Source of the DNA: [Phialemoniopsis] sp. UDSM-2020
Lineage: Eukaryota > Ascomycota > Sordariomycetes > Thyridiales > Thyridiaceae
NCBI GenBank assembly: GCA_018873225.1
Contig: JAEILZ010000001.1
Span: 1,550,001 to 1,614,000, forward strand
DNA length: 64,000 nucleotides
Direction: 5' to 3'
Every line of letters begins with the position of its first letter. Positions within the stretch are counted from its first letter, which is position 1. Positions 63,636 to 64,000 of this stretch are shown piece after piece. Position numbers and translations under genes: made by a program. The notes beneath the pieces are model-generated. The model was not told the DNA's origin. It did no database searches and saw only the letters and a list, made by a program, of their open reading frames with translations.

Positions 63636-64000
63636 ATGATGAACAACATGTCCAACAATCACCTCGCCAGCAACCGAATGAGCACCCCGGAAGCGGGAAG
63701 TGCCTCGTCGCTGCGCCCGCCCTCTTCTAGAGCTGTCGGCGGCAACCCCCACCTGCGTGCCTCCGCCGATATGGCCGCCTTGACCGGCTCGTCTCCGTCG
63801 AACCGTATCCGCCCATCATCTGACTTCTATGGCCAGTCCCAGCAGGGCCAGGGCCAGGCTGGTGGCGATATCGACCCTCAGGACAAGCTCGCTCAGCAGT
63901 GGATTGCTGATATCGATCAGTATGAAACGACTCTGGAAGAGATGGCAGCTGCTACTTTGGACCAGGATTTTAAGGATGAACTGAGCGCCATTGAGCAGTG
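63636..64000 (+). CDS. vts1: Vts1-like RNA-binding protein, N-terminal part (3' truncated)
   Basis: The frame starts at the ATG at 63636 ([13 protein letters not shown]) and is open to the window end, about 121 residues. The Ser/Asn-rich N-terminus is followed by the conserved helix [20 protein letters not shown] and [17 protein letters not shown], which I recall from fungal Vts1 proteins. Vts1 binds CNGG-loop hairpins in mRNA through a C-terminal SAM domain, here outside the window, and promotes deadenylation. The assignment rests on this N-terminal block only. Confidence 0.72.
   Translation, partial: MMNNMSNNHLASNRMSTPEAGSASSLRPPSSRAVGGNPHLRASADMAALTGSSPSNRIRPSSDFYGQSQQGQGQAGGDIDPQDKLAQQWIADIDQYETTLEEMAAATLDQDFKDELSAIEQ

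Overview
The window is nuclear DNA of a filamentous ascomycete (Pezizomycotina, most likely a Sordariomycete). The evidence is 45 short GT-AG introns (about 50-135 bp), CTAAC branch points, gene products with recognisable Pezizomycotina partners (PalB calpain, Dml1, CluA, an FHA-forkhead factor, a filamentous-type Rab5), long CT-rich leaders, and no operons, tRNAs, transposons, viruses or biosynthetic cluster that I can support. I cannot name the genus. All exon boundaries below come from splice signals plus frame and family continuity.

Layout. 0-10 kb: the 3' end of a large transcription factor (FarA/CTF1-like), kri1 (-), a Rab5 GTPase (+), and a long RING/U-box-like, RS-rich nuclear protein (+). 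10-20 kb: a septin-like GTPase with a C-terminal membrane segment (+), poly(A) polymerase (+), dml1 (-), and a peroxiredoxin-like protein (+). 21-32 kb: an FHA-forkhead factor (+), clu1 (-), and an unrecognised 845-residue protein (+). 32-47 kb: a 3.7-kb gap, a ferric-reductase-type flavocytochrome (+), a yippee-like zinc protein (+), an SLC35F6-like transporter (-), a DUF2985 membrane protein (-), sen15 (+), and a seven-exon zinc alcohol dehydrogenase (-). 47-64 kb: a 5.3-kb gene desert leading into a C2H2 factor (+), the palB calpain (-), the peroxisomal adenine nucleotide carrier ant1 (+), rpl29 (+), and the 5' end of a vts1-like RNA-binding protein (+) that runs off the window.

The genes are mostly single-copy housekeeping or regulatory functions: RNA processing (pap1, sen15, kri1, the RS-rich protein, vts1-like), membrane traffic and pH signalling (Rab5, palB), mitochondria and peroxisomes (clu1, dml1, ant1), and transcription. 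There is no sign that they form one pathway.

No clear new multi-gene system is present. The best second-look items are: a ten-fold array of SUMO-consensus motifs in poly(A) polymerase; a U-box-like domain with one cysteine ligand replaced by aspartate, in a protein that also has prion-like, RGG and RS segments; a membrane-anchored septin-like GTPase with a degenerate G4; a (TG)18 tract and a 9-bp inverted repeat in the palB-ant1 divergent promoter; a (CTG)12 tract in the leader of the vts1-like gene; a perfect hairpin in the ferric reductase leader; and three introns that use AAG acceptors.
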